From Candidatus Thorarchaeota archaeon (lineage in GTDB: Archaea > Asgardarchaeota > Thorarchaeia > Thorarchaeales > Thorarchaeaceae): 5,472 nucleotides of DNA. Positions within the stretch are counted from its first letter, which is position 1. Each line of letters starts with the position of its first letter. Location: assembly GCA_020355105.1 (NCBI GenBank), contig CP070658.1, forward strand, positions 1,592,585 to 1,598,056, given 5' to 3'. A model generated the notes under the pieces. That model did no database searches. It saw nothing but the letters and a program-made list of their open reading frames with translations, and had not been told where the DNA came from. Positions 4,620 through 5,472 of the stretch are shown here, one piece after another. A program made the translations under genes and the position numbers.

Positions 4620-5447
4620 ATGACCACTCTTCTTGGAATTGTGAAATATCTGGAGTCTATTGCACCTCCACGGCTAGTCTTCAAAGGGCTAGAGAGCAGG
4701 GTAGAGATAGGCCCTCAGACAGAGAGCGAACAGGAGAAGACCACAATAAACAGGATTGTCATCGCGACATATCCTTCTGGAAGGGTTGTAACGAAGGCAT
4801 CACAAGACAAAGCCAATCTGCTAATCACTCACAGACCACTTTTCCCGTTCGCTGTTGATAGGATCTCGGGTCTTGACCTAATCAGGATAAGACTACTTAC
4901 CAAGAACTACATCTCAAGCTTAACTCTCGGTGGTCCTTGGATATGTGCAAGAGATGGTTTAACGGATGCTCTTGTTGAGATGCTTGAGCTGAAGAGAGTC
5001 GGAGACTTCTCAATCATGGGGGACCTGGACGAAGTGGTCCCTGCAGGCAGGGTGTGCCGCCCCCCAGATGTCATGAATCACTCACGCTTCGCCAACTACT
5101 TGACAGAGAAAACTGGAGCTCAGTCAGTCACATTCTCCGGGGACTTGGATGATGAAGTGAGACAGATCCTTATCTTTCCCGGCAGCCATGTTGACGTTCC
5201 GGAGATTATCGAAGCGAAGAATCTCGACATTGCATCTCTGGTCACAGGAGAGCTCTCCCCGGAGGTCAGACTCTTGGCTATCGAAGAAGGGCTTCACACT
5301 CTCGAATTGGGAGCTTTTGTGACGGAGGAACCAGGAATGAGAAGGCTCAGACACCAATTCAGTCTAGAGTTTCCAGACTTGAAGGTGGAGTTTGTTGAGT
5401 CAGTTCCACTCACGAGATCGCTCACGTACAAGAAAGAACGGCACTGA
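4620..5447 (+). CDS. NIF3/YbgI family protein with degenerate metal site
   Basis: A 275-residue protein of the NIF3 (DUF34) family, sometimes annotated GTP cyclohydrolase 1 type 2; the true role of the family is poorly defined. Landmarks in order are the N-terminal helix LLGIVKYLESIAP (4-16), ANLLITHRPLF (65-75, family ITHHPLF), DGLTDALVEML (112-122, family GVNDALAELL), the strand ILIFPGSHVDVPEIIEA (183-199), and LVTGELSPE through ELGAFVTEEPG (207-239). In E. coli YbgI two metals are held by H63, H64, D101, H215 and E219. Here the counterparts are H71, R72, no acidic residue in the WICAR segment before DGL, A232 (GAFVTE for GHYATE) and E236. Two of five ligands remain. The length and the rest of the fold are normal, so a metal-free or mono-metal protein is likely. 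The start at 4620 fits the ribosome site and the family N-terminus. It follows the Lys/Glu-rich gene by 107 nt on the same strand. Confidence 0.88.
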   Translation: MTTLLGIVKYLESIAPPRLVFKGLESRVEIGPQTESEQEKTTINRIVIATYPSGRVVTKASQDKANLLITHRPLFPFAVDRISGLDLIRIRLLTKNYISSLTLGGPWICARDGLTDALVEMLELKRVGDFSIMGDLDEVVPAGRVCRPPDVMNHSRFANYLTEKTGAQSVTFSGDLDDEVRQILIFPGSHVDVPEIIEAKNLDIASLVTGELSPEVRLLAIEEGLHTLELGAFVTEEPGMRRLRHQFSLEFPDLKVEFVESVPLTRSLTYKKERH

Positions 5448-5472
5448 GCTCCTATTCATCATCTTGATAACG

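Noticed and set aside
5039..5052. CCCTGC-AG-GCAGGG inverted repeat
   Set aside because: It lies in the middle of the NIF3-like coding region and encodes ordinary residues; kept only as a count against the palindrome motif.
5452..5472. Possible C-terminus of a minus-strand gene ending RYQDDE-stop
   Set aside because: Only six codons are visible, too few to separate from chance. It is worth looking at when flanking sequence is available.

Overview
The window reads as archaeal chromosome. TATA-like boxes lie about 25 nt upstream of both tRNA 5' ends. Several genes have ribosome binding sites matching the archaeal GGAGGTGA consensus, genes are short and tightly packed, and both tRNA genes encode their CCA. 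The protein style would fit an Asgard lineage such as Thorarchaeia, but that is an impression and not something the sequence proves. Base composition looks near 50% GC throughout, and I see no mobile element, CRISPR array or rRNA.

Layout. Positions 1-1552 (+) hold two thioredoxin-fold proteins (WCGPC and WCKPC) followed by a gamma-class carbonic anhydrase-like protein. Positions 1554-3854 (-) hold, in transcription order, a ribbon-helix-helix plus winged-helix regulator, tRNA-Arg(CCG), a 68-residue unknown protein, tRNA-Arg(GCG) and an M24 'pita-bread' peptidase homologue. The last runs tail-to-tail into the carbonic anhydrase-like gene with one base between the stops. Positions 4012-5447 (+), divergent from the regulator, hold a Lys/Glu-rich repeat protein and a NIF3-family protein.

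The most notable feature is that all three metalloenzyme-fold proteins have altered metal sites. The carbonic anhydrase homologue has Ser for one of three zinc His ligands. The M24 homologue keeps one of five ligands unchanged. The NIF3 homologue keeps two of five. Each fold is otherwise well conserved in length and motif order, so these look like maintained non-canonical proteins and not decaying genes. The two thioredoxins share an extra Cys before the active site and an enlarged loop before the DRLIG strand. A short palindrome, CTGCAWGCAG, recurs in several of the upstream regions and may be a shared operator; this is post hoc and tentative.

I do not see a recognisable defence, secretion or metabolic system. 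Most genes have signs of their own promoter, so this is a set of small neighbouring units and not one operon. A functional link between the thioredoxins, the metal-site-degenerate proteins and the regulator is only a hypothesis.
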